Origin: a virus
Length of the DNA stretch: 64,000 bases
Virus record (IMG/VR): IMGVR_UViG_3300035681_000021
Location: 1-64,000 of that record
Direction: 5' to 3' (one strand)
This document shows, piece after piece, positions 26,780 through 33,531 of the stretch. The notes beneath the pieces are model-generated. The model saw only the letters and a list, made by a program, of their open reading frames with translations, did no database searches and had not been told where the DNA came from. The position numbers and the translations under genes were made by a program. How positions within the stretch are numbered: the stretch's first letter is position 1; each line of letters opens with the position of its first letter.

Positions 26780-27072
26780 AGTTGGGCTGAGTCCACGGCA
26801 AGGGATAAGCGGTTGGCAAATGCTGTCACAAACTTCTCGTCGTAACACAGGGTGCTGTTCATGTCGTGTAGTACGGCATGCGTCAACTCGTGCCAGAACG
26901 TGTCAGCCATTTCTGCTTTGTTGAGTTTGTTGCCCTGCTCATCATGTGTCGCCATCCAAATGATGCCGTGCTGATAGTCAATCGCGGCAAGGGTGTTCTT
27001 TGTCCTTGCTTGTTTGACCTTGATGATTGCGTAGGTCTTGGTGCCTACTGTTATTTTCTTGGGTATTTGCAT
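26776..27072 (-). CDS. Small zincin-like metallopeptidase
   Basis: A 98-residue protein with the zinc-binding motif HELTH (first His about residue 61, within ADTFWHELTHAVLHD). The N-terminal part is two beta strands (ITVGTKTYAIIKVKQ), then a strand IIWMATHDEQG before the active-site helix, as in minimal ImmA/IrrE-like or SprT-like peptidases. No DNA-binding domain is attached. It could cut a host regulator or a phage protein; the target is unknown. It lies between the polymerase and the nuclease, overlapping the nuclease by ATGA. Confidence 0.7.
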   Translation of the reverse strand: MQIPKKITVGTKTYAIIKVKQARTKNTLAAIDYQHGIIWMATHDEQGNKLNKAEMADTFWHELTHAVLHDMNSTLCYDEKFVTAFANRLSLAVDSAQL

Positions 27073-27082
27073 GATGCTCTCC

Positions 27083-29050
27083 TCATGATTTTGCTAACCC
27101 GTACCTACGGTGCGCACCACCGTCAGCGGCCAAGGGTATCCCCGGCATGTAACTCGGTTCCATAGTCATCTGCGCCAAGACCCAAGTCTTAGCGTCAGCA
27201 ACTTCTTCATCCGGCACAACAGCGATCAACTCGTCGTGCACCGTTCCAGCGATGGGGTACTTCTTCGATACCCTCAACATGCCATCCGTCATCACGATTC
27301 TGGCAAGCGCTTGCGTCACATTGTTCGTTATCTTACCTGCATACAGCTTCGTTGCACGCTCTCCGTACACCCACTGCGGTTTGCCGTTATCACCCTGTTC
27401 AAGGCGAAGATTGGGGTACAGAAGTTTCATTCCGTTTGGTAATTCTATCTCGCCTTTGCGGAATGTCAAACACTTGTGCTTGTGCTCTTTACCCAGATAC
27501 AAACATCTGGTTATAAGCTCGCTGAACAACCCCCACATGGACACAATCGGCCAAGCAGTACGGCGATAGGTGTCGATGATTGCCTTGGCGGCGAGGGCGT
27601 GGGTCAAGAGTTCTTTGTCAGAACAAGTGTGGGGGATGTCGAACAGCTTGGTATCGTTGCCGTCCCAGCTGGCAAACTCCTGTGCGTACTCAGAGTTAAC
27701 CCCTAACGCCTTGGCGAAGTCTTTGGAGTACCTGACAGGCGGCGCACCAAGGAACCCCACAAGAAGCTGGGACGCGAACGATGCCCAACCGAGACCATAC
27801 CCGCAACCCAAGAGCGCACTCTTCGCAGACTGCCGGAGGTCGGGATGCGAGTCCTTAGTAAGTCCGGGTATGTTAAACATCTGCGCTCCGAACGCCGCGT
27901 AAGGGTCACCACCTGACCTGAAGATGTCAAGCATCTCATAGTAATCCGAAAGCCACGCGAGTACTCGCGGTTCAATTTGTGAGAGGTCACCGACGACCAG
28001 ACTGTACCCTTCGGGAGCCATAATCGCTTTGCGTAAGAAACTTCCACGCTTGAGGTTTTGCATGTTGATTGCTGAACCTTTTGCTGCCGTCCACCTGCCC
28101 GAGAGAGCACCGTAATACGAGAGCGGAACCGGTAGTTTGCCGCGCTGGCTAATGTCAAGGAAGCGTTGTGCACGTGTGCGCTCGGTTGTGGATTTAACTT
28201 TAAGGCGTGCCTCACAAAGGAGGGCAACGTCTTCACGTTCACCGTTGAGCAACGCTTGGAAGAGGGCATCATTCTTTGCAAAAGCGTACGTCGTTTTGCC
28301 GGTAGTTTTACTGACCTTAGTCGGGGGAGTAACCCCGAGGCTTTCAAGTACGTTTGCAAACTTCGGGTTCGACGCAAGCTCAACTTCTTGTATGCCGAGT
28401 TTTTGTAGTAGTCCTTCACGCAGTTCTCCTTCTTCTGTCAGTGCTTTGATAAGCATCTTGCTGTCAAGCTCAAGCTGTGGTCGTGTGTACATCTTGAGCG
28501 TCATGTCGATCAGACGCAATTCGGATTTGGGATAACCGGCTGAGAGTCGTTTGAAGATTTCCTCGCACAGGTACACATCATGGGCACAGTACTCGGCGAG
28601 TTCTCGTTCAATGGTAACGTCCAGTTCAAGTAGTCCGTTGGTGCTGTGTACAGCTGTTCCTTTAGCAGGGAGTCCAAAAGCTTCTGCAAGTTTGGCGAGG
28701 GAATTACCAACCTCCACGCCGCGTAAAGCTCGCGCCATTGATAGTGTGTCGAAGATGAATGCTGGTCTGGCGTTATATATCCACTCCATAATGGATACAT
28801 CGAACTGTGCGTTGTGCGCAAGCACTGCGGTTCGTCCCCAGTTGATTCCAGAAAAGTATTCACGTAGTCCATCTCCTCCAACCCATTCAATTGGACTATC
28901 GGCTCCGAACTCATGTACGCATACTCCAAATGCTTGAAACCTTTTGTCACGGATGTACTCCTCTGTTGTCATTTTTGATAATGTGTACTCTTTGCTGTCC
29001 CACCGAGTTTCAAAGTCGATGGTCAGGATGCGGTCAAATGGTTTTGTCAA
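27083..29050 (-). CDS. Family A DNA polymerase with 3'-5' exonuclease
   Basis: A 655-residue polymerase of T7-like size. The exonuclease shows ExoI (TIDFETRW near 10), ExoII (LAHNAQFDVSIME) and ExoIII (EYCAHDVYLCEE). The polymerase has motif A near 350 (VVGDLSQIEPRVLAW), motif B near 405-415 (RQSAKSALLGCGYG) and motif C near 603 (VHDELIA). The residue aligned to E. coli Phe762 is Leu, since RRSAKAINFGLIYG becomes RQSAKSALLGCGYG. It should copy the phage genome with the primase-helicase and SNF2 helicase downstream. There is no 5'-3' exonuclease domain. The start overlaps the upstream gene by ATGA. Confidence 0.92.
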   Translation of the reverse strand: MTKPFDRILTIDFETRWDSKEYTLSKMTTEEYIRDKRFQAFGVCVHEFGADSPIEWVGGDGLREYFSGINWGRTAVLAHNAQFDVSIMEWIYNARPAFIFDTLSMARALRGVEVGNSLAKLAEAFGLPAKGTAVHSTNGLLELDVTIERELAEYCAHDVYLCEEIFKRLSAGYPKSELRLIDMTLKMYTRPQLELDSKMLIKALTEEGELREGLLQKLGIQEVELASNPKFANVLESLGVTPPTKVSKTTGKTTYAFAKNDALFQALLNGEREDVALLCEARLKVKSTTERTRAQRFLDISQRGKLPVPLSYYGALSGRWTAAKGSAINMQNLKRGSFLRKAIMAPEGYSLVVGDLSQIEPRVLAWLSDYYEMLDIFRSGGDPYAAFGAQMFNIPGLTKDSHPDLRQSAKSALLGCGYGLGWASFASQLLVGFLGAPPVRYSKDFAKALGVNSEYAQEFASWDGNDTKLFDIPHTCSDKELLTHALAAKAIIDTYRRTAWPIVSMWGLFSELITRCLYLGKEHKHKCLTFRKGEIELPNGMKLLYPNLRLEQGDNGKPQWVYGERATKLYAGKITNNVTQALARIVMTDGMLRVSKKYPIAGTVHDELIAVVPDEEVADAKTWVLAQMTMEPSYMPGIPLAADGGAHRRYGLAKS

Positions 29051-29316
29051 TTAAATGCCTCCTTTGGGGGAGCGTCCATAATGTTTAAGAATCCGAAAAA
29101 ACTGTTGACCTCCAGCAGCATCTCTGCGGCTTCCATTTCGTCACAGTTCATCGTGGTGAGGGATGTTATCTCGCCCTCTTTTTTAACCATCAGCACAGCT
29201 TGGTTTGGGTTGGGGCCGTAGCATGTGACCAGCGCCAGCACAGACATCTTGAAGTGCAGCTTCTCGTCATCATCCATCAGCGTCAAACGTTTTTCTAATG
29301 CGTCTTCGTCTTTCAT
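29047..29316 (-). CDS. Small conserved-context hypothetical protein
   Basis: An 89-residue protein, MKDEDALEKRLTLMDDDEKL at the start, then a hydrophobic strand-helix core (FKMSVLALVTCYGPNP, VLMVKKEGEI) and a C-terminal helix (MEAAEMLLEVNSFFGFL). Not recognised. It is coupled on both sides by four-base overlaps, to the VRR-NUC nuclease before it and the polymerase after it, so it is likely part of the replication unit. A polymerase partner or a small regulator would be a guess. Confidence 0.6.
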   Translation of the reverse strand: MKDEDALEKRLTLMDDDEKLHFKMSVLALVTCYGPNPNQAVLMVKKEGEITSLTTMNCDEMEAAEMLLEVNSFFGFLNIMDAPPKEAFN

Positions 29317-29597
29317 GTCAGTACCTTTCTAAGTTCGTTTATGTTGTCTTCGTTCACCACCATTGCTACTCCCCCTGCGCTTCTTATGCGGCGCATATGT
29401 TCTTCTTGTAGTGCGGTTGGTTTATTCTTCCCCGCCTTTGCCTCTACCCCAATGAACACACCATTGGCGCATACAAGAAAGTCTGGCACCCCTGAGTTGC
29501 CGTAGCCTGTGCCGATTGGCATGGCGTAGTACACGCCCAGCTCGTCCAACAGTTTCCTGATTTGTTTTTTAACTTTTACTTCCGGTGTCGATGCCAT
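29313..29597 (-). CDS. VRR-NUC domain nuclease
   Basis: A 94-residue single-domain protein of the PD-(D/E)XK superfamily. It has the VRR-NUC order: an N-terminal helix KVKKQIRKLLDELGVYYAMP, GTGYGNSGVPDFLVCANGVF with the catalytic Asp, then IGVEAKAGKNKPTALQEEHM with ExK, and a last strand GVAMVVNED. Stand-alone phage VRR-NUC proteins are thought to act as structure-specific (Holliday junction-like) nucleases. It probably resolves replication or recombination branches. The length is typical. It begins a tightly overlapped run of genes that leads into the polymerase. Confidence 0.85.
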   Translation of the reverse strand: MASTPEVKVKKQIRKLLDELGVYYAMPIGTGYGNSGVPDFLVCANGVFIGVEAKAGKNKPTALQEEHMRRIRSAGGVAMVVNEDNINELRKVLT

Positions 29598-29611
29598 ACA
29601 GTTTCCTTTGA

Positions 29612-29768
29612 ATTGGTGAGGGGGTCAAGTAGATTCCGCGCCCCCTCGGTTCGCGGTTGGAAAGCTGAACAACAGCGTAGTCCAATGCTAAGCGGCGCTG
29701 TTGTTCGTGGTGCAGTGGTTACATCTACTAGGTTTGCACAGACCACATTAAATACCCCCGCTTAGCTG
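29612..29768 (-). ncRNA. Candidate structured RNA with pseudoknot
   Basis: No gene fits this 172-base gap, yet it is rich in pairing. AACAACAGCG at 29668-29677 pairs perfectly with CGCTGTTGTT at 29696-29705. The loop half GCTAAGCGG at 29687-29695 pairs perfectly with CCGCTTAGC at 29758-29766 outside, giving an H-type pseudoknot. A second hairpin, GAGGGGG at 29618-29624 with CCCCCTC at 29641-29647, follows. The leftward transcript would carry it between the ribbon-helix-helix gene and VRR-NUC. It may be a regulatory RNA, an mRNA structure or a DNA site; strand is inferred from the operon. Confidence 0.45.
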
Positions 29769-29769
29769 G

Positions 29770-29934
29770 TTACGATTTTTTCTCTGACAATAAACGTTTT
29801 TTTCTGCTCTCTGTGAGCACTTGCTTGAGCCATTTAGTTGCTCCTAGCAACTTCCATTCCTCGTATTGCCACACCGTCAACCGTGTGCCAATGCGTTTTT
29901 GTGTTGTTGTCAATTCAGTCTTGGGTCTTGGCAT
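29770..29934 (-). CDS. Short ribbon-helix-helix-like protein
   Basis: A 54-residue basic protein: MPRPKTELTTTQKRIGTRLT, then VWQYEEWKLLGATKWLKQVL, then a Lys/Arg-rich tail. A basic strand (KRIGTRLT) followed by two helices is the ribbon-helix-helix (Arc/CopG) layout, and the segment EEWKLLGATKWLKQVL fits helices of that fold. Such proteins repress promoters as dimers. It overlaps the upstream zinc-finger gene by 25 bases in another frame and ends two bases before the structured region at 29612-29768, so it might bind there. The assignment is by pattern only. Confidence 0.6.
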   Translation of the reverse strand: MPRPKTELTTTQKRIGTRLTVWQYEEWKLLGATKWLKQVLTESRKKRLLSEKKS

Positions 29935-30077
29935 TTGTGGTCATCTCCAGCGGACTTGGTTAAAAATATAAGGTAACAGTTACTGCACCGCCATACAAGA
30001 CCTTCTTGCACGACCGTTCTGCGCTCCCCGTGTTCCCCACGCGATTTACCAAAAAATGTTCTGATTGCTTCAAGCAT
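29910..30077 (-). CDS. Small zinc-finger protein
   Basis: A 55-residue protein, MLEAIRTFFGKSRGEHGERR then TVVQEGLVWRCSNCYLIFL. Two Cys in CSNC and a downstream HKC (GDDHKCQDP) give a CxxC...HxC arrangement that could bind one zinc ion. The N-terminal half is basic and helical. Probably a small DNA-, RNA- or protein-binding factor. The ATG at 30077 overlaps the preceding stop by eight bases, so I prefer it to a start eight codons upstream. The 3' end overlaps the ribbon-helix-helix gene. Confidence 0.6.
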   Translation of the reverse strand: MLEAIRTFFGKSRGEHGERRTVVQEGLVWRCSNCYLIFLTKSAGDDHKCQDPRLN

Positions 30078-30255
30078 GTCTACTCCAGTCTGTGTATCCA
30101 AGAATTTTCATCATAGCTGTCTCATGGATTGCGTCCCCCCAATAGCGAACGCCGCCTTCTGTTACAACGAACCGCCATAGCGTCCCATAGTCATCGGTCG
30201 TGTACCAAACATCTCGCGTCGTGAGTCTGCCGTTGATGTCGTGTACCTCAAGCAC
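30070..30255 (-). CDS. Small hypothetical protein
   Basis: A 61-residue protein with several aromatic residues: VWYTTDDYGTLWRFVVTEGG then VRYWGDAIHE and YTDWSRH. It looks like a small beta domain followed by a short helix. Unrecognised. The start is GTG with GGAG seven bases upstream; it overlaps the previous stop by eight bases (GTGCTTGA), and its own stop overlaps the next start the same way. The chain of overlaps from 31.6 kb to here implies one polycistronic message of accessory genes. Confidence 0.55.
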   Translation of the reverse strand: MLEVHDINGRLTTRDVWYTTDDYGTLWRFVVTEGGVRYWGDAIHETAMMKILGYTDWSRHA

Positions 30256-30457
30256 CTTGTTGCTCCTTCCATCGTTTACACATACGTTTCACAGTATCAG
30301 TTTGGTGTCTTTTGTCTTTTCTCAAACAGATTTCACTTAGCTGTCGTTCTTTTGCTTTTTGCTTCAGCGTTTTTTCCACTGGCGGCGTGGGTTCGGGGAA
30401 CAAGCCATTCCACCCTGTTGCCATAAGCGCCACGCTGAGTATGAGTCGGTCAATCAT
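30248..30457 (-). CDS. Small protein with N-terminal hydrophobic segment
   Basis: A 69-residue protein. Residues 3-20 (DRLILSVALMATGWNGLFP) could be a membrane anchor or weak signal peptide. The remainder is very basic: KTLKQKAKERQLSEICLRKD and KRMCKRWKEQQ. Two Cys are present in the basic part. Function unknown; small cationic membrane-associated proteins of this kind may interfere with host envelope or division proteins, but nothing proves that here. Start and stop overlap neighbours by a few bases. Confidence 0.5.
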   Translation of the reverse strand: MIDRLILSVALMATGWNGLFPEPTPPVEKTLKQKAKERQLSEICLRKDKRHQTDTVKRMCKRWKEQQGA

Positions 30458-30711
30458 GTGTTGAGTTCCTTGAGTTTGGCTTCAATGCTCTTTGCAAATG
30501 ATGTGACCATAGTCATGGTGCTTCTGTCGGGTTTTGTGGCTTCTTCCCACAAATTCCTAATTTCTTCTCCCTCTAGCCCTACCCATGTGCGCCGTGTGTA
30601 CAAGGGGACGCGATCTAAATTTGCGACAGTCGGCGTATGCCATTTGATCGGCTCTGCAAATTCCAGTCTGCGCTTTTCAACATTTATGTATGCAATTGGT
30701 TCTTGTGTCAT
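30454..30711 (-). CDS. Small hypothetical protein
   Basis: An 85-residue protein beginning with strand-like PIAYINVEKRRLEFAEPIKW, then VPLYTRRTWVGLEGEEIRNL and a C-terminal helix MVTSFAKSIEAKLKEL. The core WVGLTDEE-like piece resembles short phage proteins that often precede VRR-NUC or polymerase genes. No activity known. It is linked by four-base overlaps to the genes on both sides. Confidence 0.55.
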   Translation of the reverse strand: MTQEPIAYINVEKRRLEFAEPIKWHTPTVANLDRVPLYTRRTWVGLEGEEIRNLWEEATKPDRSTMTMVTSFAKSIEAKLKELNT

Positions 30712-30929
30712 GTGTAATCTCCCTCTTCCGTATGTTCAGTCAGTCTTGCCATCAGCCGTGCAATGCGTTGTTCGTTGTATTGAATAGCCGCATTGGCATA
30801 CTCAGCCGCAGTCTCAGCTTCCAGCTTGCGCAGGTGTGCTTCCCGCAGTTCATTGGCAATGACTTCGTGAATCGTCCTAGCCCTCAACACTTCTTTGATG
30901 TATTTGACGGTGGTGGTTCTGAAACTCAT
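30708..30929 (-). CDS. Small coiled-coil phage protein
   Basis: A 73-residue protein, MSFRTTTVKYIKEVLRARTI then an almost continuous helix ELREAHLRKLEAETAAEYAN and QRIARLMARLTEHT. I recognise the opening and the ETAxEYA segment from small proteins of many aquatic phages, none with a known role. It is overlapped by four bases at both ends. A structural adaptor or host-takeover protein is possible. Confidence 0.6.
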   Translation of the reverse strand: MSFRTTTVKYIKEVLRARTIHEVIANELREAHLRKLEAETAAEYANAAIQYNEQRIARLMARLTEHTEEGDYT

Positions 30930-31126
30930 TGCTCTCTTGCCTTCATCATTGCGTCTGCCACCTTATGTGCGGCAAGTGCAGTGTCCTCAATGTCCATGTC
31001 GTGTCGCCAATCAGAGCACGATAGCAACGCTTGCATAGCCTTTGCCGCAAAGTAGTCCCGCAGTGTCATGCCGGGGTTGTAAGGCGTAACCCCTGTGCCT
31101 GTTGGAAATGCTGGTGGGTTGTTCAT
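30926..31126 (-). CDS. Small conserved phage protein (MTLRDYFAAKAMQ family)
   Basis: A 66-residue protein whose central GMTLRDYFAAKAMQALLS and end AHKVADAMMKAREQ recur in small proteins of very many phages and prophages of Gram-negative bacteria. The N-terminus NNPPAFPTGTGVTPYNP is Pro/Gly-rich. The function is not established. It is embedded in an ATGA-linked run of short genes. Confidence that it is a real gene is high because of this recurring pattern. Confidence 0.75.
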   Translation of the reverse strand: MNNPPAFPTGTGVTPYNPGMTLRDYFAAKAMQALLSCSDWRHDMDIEDTALAAHKVADAMMKAREQ

Positions 31127-31287
31127 TTCTTCATTCCTCTTATGTAGATTGCAAACGAACTGATGGTGTCCTGACCAAAGCCATTCAACTTCTCAATGGC
31201 TAATGCCACTTCTTCGATAACACCATTGCGTAGCTCGTCATAGAACTCTTGCTGTGTCTTGGCTTGCTCTATTGGTTTATCGTTCAT
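31123..31287 (-). CDS. Small helical hypothetical protein
   Basis: A 54-residue protein, MNDKPIEQAKTQQEFYDELR then NGVIEEVALAIEKLNGFG. It is mostly helical. Its segment NxVIEEVAxxIEK resembles NNVIEEVAQRFEK in the next gene upstream, so the two may be diverged copies. The ATG at 31287 overlaps the upstream stop as ATGA and is preferred to a start 14 codons earlier. Function unknown. Confidence 0.6.
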   Translation of the reverse strand: MNDKPIEQAKTQQEFYDELRNGVIEEVALAIEKLNGFGQDTISSFAIYIRGMKK

Positions 31288-31520
31288 TTCTTCATACTCC
31301 TTACAAGCTCTGCGGCACTGTCCATCCATCGTCTGCCCATGATGTCATCAGGTGAACATCCATCACGCGCCTTTTCAAAACGCTGTGCCACTTCTTCGAT
31401 GACGTTGTTGCGTGCCTGTGACAATTCTGTCTGTCGTCTAACCAAGTCTTGTGCTATTTTGCTTAGTCGTTCAATGTTATCGAACGCCTCGTCCTCTTCA
31501 GGTGTTGTCGGTTCAATCAT
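31284..31520 (-). CDS. Small helical hypothetical protein
   Basis: A 78-residue protein: MIEPTTPEEDEAFDNIERLS, IAQDLVRRQTELSQARNNVI and EEVAQRFEKARDG form a coiled coil, then DDIMGRRWMDSAAELVRSMK. Both the NNVIEEVA segment and the basic KK end are echoed in the following 54-residue gene, which suggests a small family. The ATG at 31520 overlaps the stop of the upstream 39-residue membrane gene by eight bases; earlier in-frame ATGs lie inside that gene. Function unknown. Confidence 0.6.
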   Translation of the reverse strand: MIEPTTPEEDEAFDNIERLSKIAQDLVRRQTELSQARNNVIEEVAQRFEKARDGCSPDDIMGRRWMDSAAELVRSMKK

Positions 31521-31632
31521 CCTTGCCCCCATTCTGTAAAAAGTAAATTGCCGCAATAAACACTGCGCCAACAACCACCACCATGAACGCTCCAAACGCC
31601 ATCAAGGTCACAGTAACAAGTACATCCCACAT
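31513..31632 (-). CDS. 39-residue membrane peptide
   Basis: MWDVLVTVTLMAFGAFMVVV continues VGAVFIAAIYFLQNGGKDD, a single hydrophobic span of about 27 residues followed by a charged tail. The start lies one base past the previous stop (TGACATG), and its end overlaps the next start by eight bases. The exact fit between two neighbours is the main support. It may be an inner-membrane effector, for example an antiholin-like or superinfection-exclusion peptide; that is speculation. Confidence 0.55.
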   Translation of the reverse strand: MWDVLVTVTLMAFGAFMVVVVGAVFIAAIYFLQNGGKDD

Positions 31633-31633
31633 G

Positions 31634-32158
31634 TCAACCTCCAAACAGCTTCTTCAGCTCATCATACAAAGCTCGCGCTTGTTTTAAGCCAATGTTGTTG
31701 ATAATTGTGTCCGCATCCCACTGAGTTGTTATGGTACTTTTAGGTGTCAGCGCGGCAATGCCAGCACTCTTTGGCACCGCCTTCGGTTTACTCACAATCT
31801 TGTTGATGCGCTTACCCGCTGCTCTGAACTGTCTCGTTGACTTCAGCGGTGTGTAACTGGGTATACATACGGTATACCTCCCGTTGTGGTCTTTCACCAT
31901 CTGGTTTTGTTTTGTGAACTGCGTAAGCAACGAGCCTATCGACCCTGAGTTGAACCCCCTTGCAACAAGTACTGAGCGTATCTCACCGCTGGTCTTGTTT
32001 GGGTTGTTCTTGACATAGTTGAATGTCTCTTGCGTCACGTTGTTGGTTGGCGTGAATTGTTGTGGTAATGCTTTCACTTTTTTCTCCTGTTGAATTTGTT
32101 TGTCGTCTTGTTCCCACGTTGAAAGCGCAGTGGACAGCGCGGTCTTTAAATCAGGCAT
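31634..32158 (-). CDS. Putative winged-helix DNA-binding protein
   Basis: A 174-residue basic protein. Residues about 40-100 (VTQETFNYVKNNPNKTSGEI, RSVLVARGFNSGSIGSLLTQ, then MVKDHNGRYTV) look like a winged helix: helix, helix, recognition helix and a two-strand wing. A basic linker (KRINKIVSKPKAVPK) follows, and the end GLKQARALYDELKKLFGG is a separate helix that I recall from other phage proteins. It may be an early regulator. The start uses the cassette GGAGAAGCAGC before ATG and overlaps the upstream gene by 13 bases. Confidence 0.55.
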   Translation of the reverse strand: MPDLKTALSTALSTWEQDDKQIQQEKKVKALPQQFTPTNNVTQETFNYVKNNPNKTSGEIRSVLVARGFNSGSIGSLLTQFTKQNQMVKDHNGRYTVCIPSYTPLKSTRQFRAAGKRINKIVSKPKAVPKSAGIAALTPKSTITTQWDADTIINNIGLKQARALYDELKKLFGG

Positions 32159-32604
32159 GCTGCTTCTCCTTGTGTTAACTCTGTTGGTATCTCGACTTCA
32201 TCACCCATCTTGGACGCAACATAGCAACGCATGGCTGCAATGAGGGGGGTGGGGCCACATACAAAGGCATCCCGATAGAGTTTTATTGATTCCTCCCCTA
32301 TGCCGACTGCTTTATTTGCCCCTAATGTTGCCGCCCACAATCGCCGCCCCATATGCCCCGCTTTTTCGCGCACAATAAAAATGCTTTCCCTCTCAATAAT
32401 CATCCCACCTTGTGCCCAGTTGGTTGATGGGCTAATAGGGTCACTGTGTAAACCCATGTCCCCACGAAAAACTCGCACTGTGCCGTTGAGCACGACTGGT
32501 ATGGACTTGAATGGTGCGGGCATGTCGCACTCGCACTTCACCACCGCCCAATCAAGGGCGGCTCCTGTCAGTTGGTTTGTTTTCATTTGTGTTTTTCTTT
32601 GCAT
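32146..32604 (-). CDS. DUF2591/NinX-like protein
   Basis: A 152-residue protein. MKTNQLTGAALDWAVVKCEC (residues 7-26) matches the start of the phage DUF2591/NinX family; SPSTNWAQGGMIIERESIFI is the second family signature, where the acidic Ser/Asn patch lies before the GG. The C-terminal PLIAAMRCYVASKMGDEVEI also fits. No function has been shown for this family. The ATG at 32604 has a strong AGGAGGG about nine bases upstream; an internal ATG six codons on is the family-typical start. Confidence 0.72.
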   Translation of the reverse strand: MQRKTQMKTNQLTGAALDWAVVKCECDMPAPFKSIPVVLNGTVRVFRGDMGLHSDPISPSTNWAQGGMIIERESIFIVREKAGHMGRRLWAATLGANKAVGIGEESIKLYRDAFVCGPTPLIAAMRCYVASKMGDEVEIPTELTQGEAACLI

Positions 32605-32619
32605 GAGTGTTCCCTCCTC

Positions 32620-33507
32620 TTAGAAACTGAACTTACTTAAGATTGCGTCAACATTCTTCTTGACATCTTGACGCACAGCCTCGTTCTTGCGTAGCTCAGT
32701 TGGTGTGACACCAACCAGTACTTGTTCGAGGTCACGACGCGCTGTCTCCAACGCGGTGTCGTTCACAATGTTGAGTGCCTTGGTCAGGTCACACAACTCC
32801 AACGCACCTTCTACCAAGGTGTCGTGGAAGCGACGGGGCTTCGCCTCACCTTGTACATAGTCAGTTGTCAGTCGGTCAGACATACGCTTGAGATGACTGC
32901 CAAGGCGTTCACGCACATCTGCCATCGCATGGTCGATGCGTTCTTGTGTCAGTTTGTCGAGCTTGGCTTTCAACTCAGCCTGTGCGGCATTGCCCACATC
33001 TACGCGGAAGTCACCCGATGTAGGCACAGGCATGTAGTTAACACGAAACGAAAACTTGGTCATGATTTCGTTGGCGCTTGGGTAGTCATCTCTCTTGAAC
33101 ATGTCGCCCAGAGCCATAGCCTGCGCAGTAATCAGCGAGGGGTAGATTGCCACGAATGACTTGACTATCGCAGTGAACTCATGCTCGAAGTCATCCAGCT
33201 TTTCTGTGAAAGACATGAACGATGTGTTGGGCAATAAGCGCAGACCAGAGTCAGACCAAGGCGATGTCTTGTCATACACATACTGACGCGCACGACCGAC
33301 AGCTTGCTGGATAACCTCCAACTCTGTGCGACCTGCAAGCAGGTGTTTGTTGACACGCGCCGCATCCTTGGCGGCGGCGTGCTTGGTTGCTACAACCTCA
33401 TCGGTTGTTGTCCTGTCCAGCTTGCGTGCTGTCCAGACAGAGGCGTTGAATTCAACGAGCATCGCGCATGTGTCGATGTTGTAACGGGGTGTAGTTGATG
33501 TGTTCAT
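32620..33507 (-). CDS. DUF3150-like protein next to MoxR ATPase
   Basis: A 295-residue, largely helical protein: VEFNASVWTARKLDRTTTDE near the start, then LLAGRTELEVIQQAVGRARQ, LRLLPNTSFMSFTEKLDDFE and a long coiled-coil region to about 240. The pattern fits DUF3150 proteins, which are often encoded beside a MoxR-type AAA ATPase. That arrangement exists here: the ATPase is the next gene upstream and a VWA protein follows it. It may be a substrate or cofactor of the ATPase. The name is recalled from family context; I could not check it. Confidence 0.55.
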   Translation of the reverse strand: MNTSTTPRYNIDTCAMLVEFNASVWTARKLDRTTTDEVVATKHAAAKDAARVNKHLLAGRTELEVIQQAVGRARQYVYDKTSPWSDSGLRLLPNTSFMSFTEKLDDFEHEFTAIVKSFVAIYPSLITAQAMALGDMFKRDDYPSANEIMTKFSFRVNYMPVPTSGDFRVDVGNAAQAELKAKLDKLTQERIDHAMADVRERLGSHLKRMSDRLTTDYVQGEAKPRRFHDTLVEGALELCDLTKALNIVNDTALETARRDLEQVLVGVTPTELRKNEAVRQDVKKNVDAILSKFSF

Positions 33508-33531
33508 GTTGTGCTCTCCTTGGTTGATTGA

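Noticed and set aside
29612-29768. tRNA or tmRNA considered for the structured gap
   Set aside because: No acceptor stem with a CCA end or usual T-arm/anticodon arm could be drawn; GGTTCGC is present but not within a T-stem.
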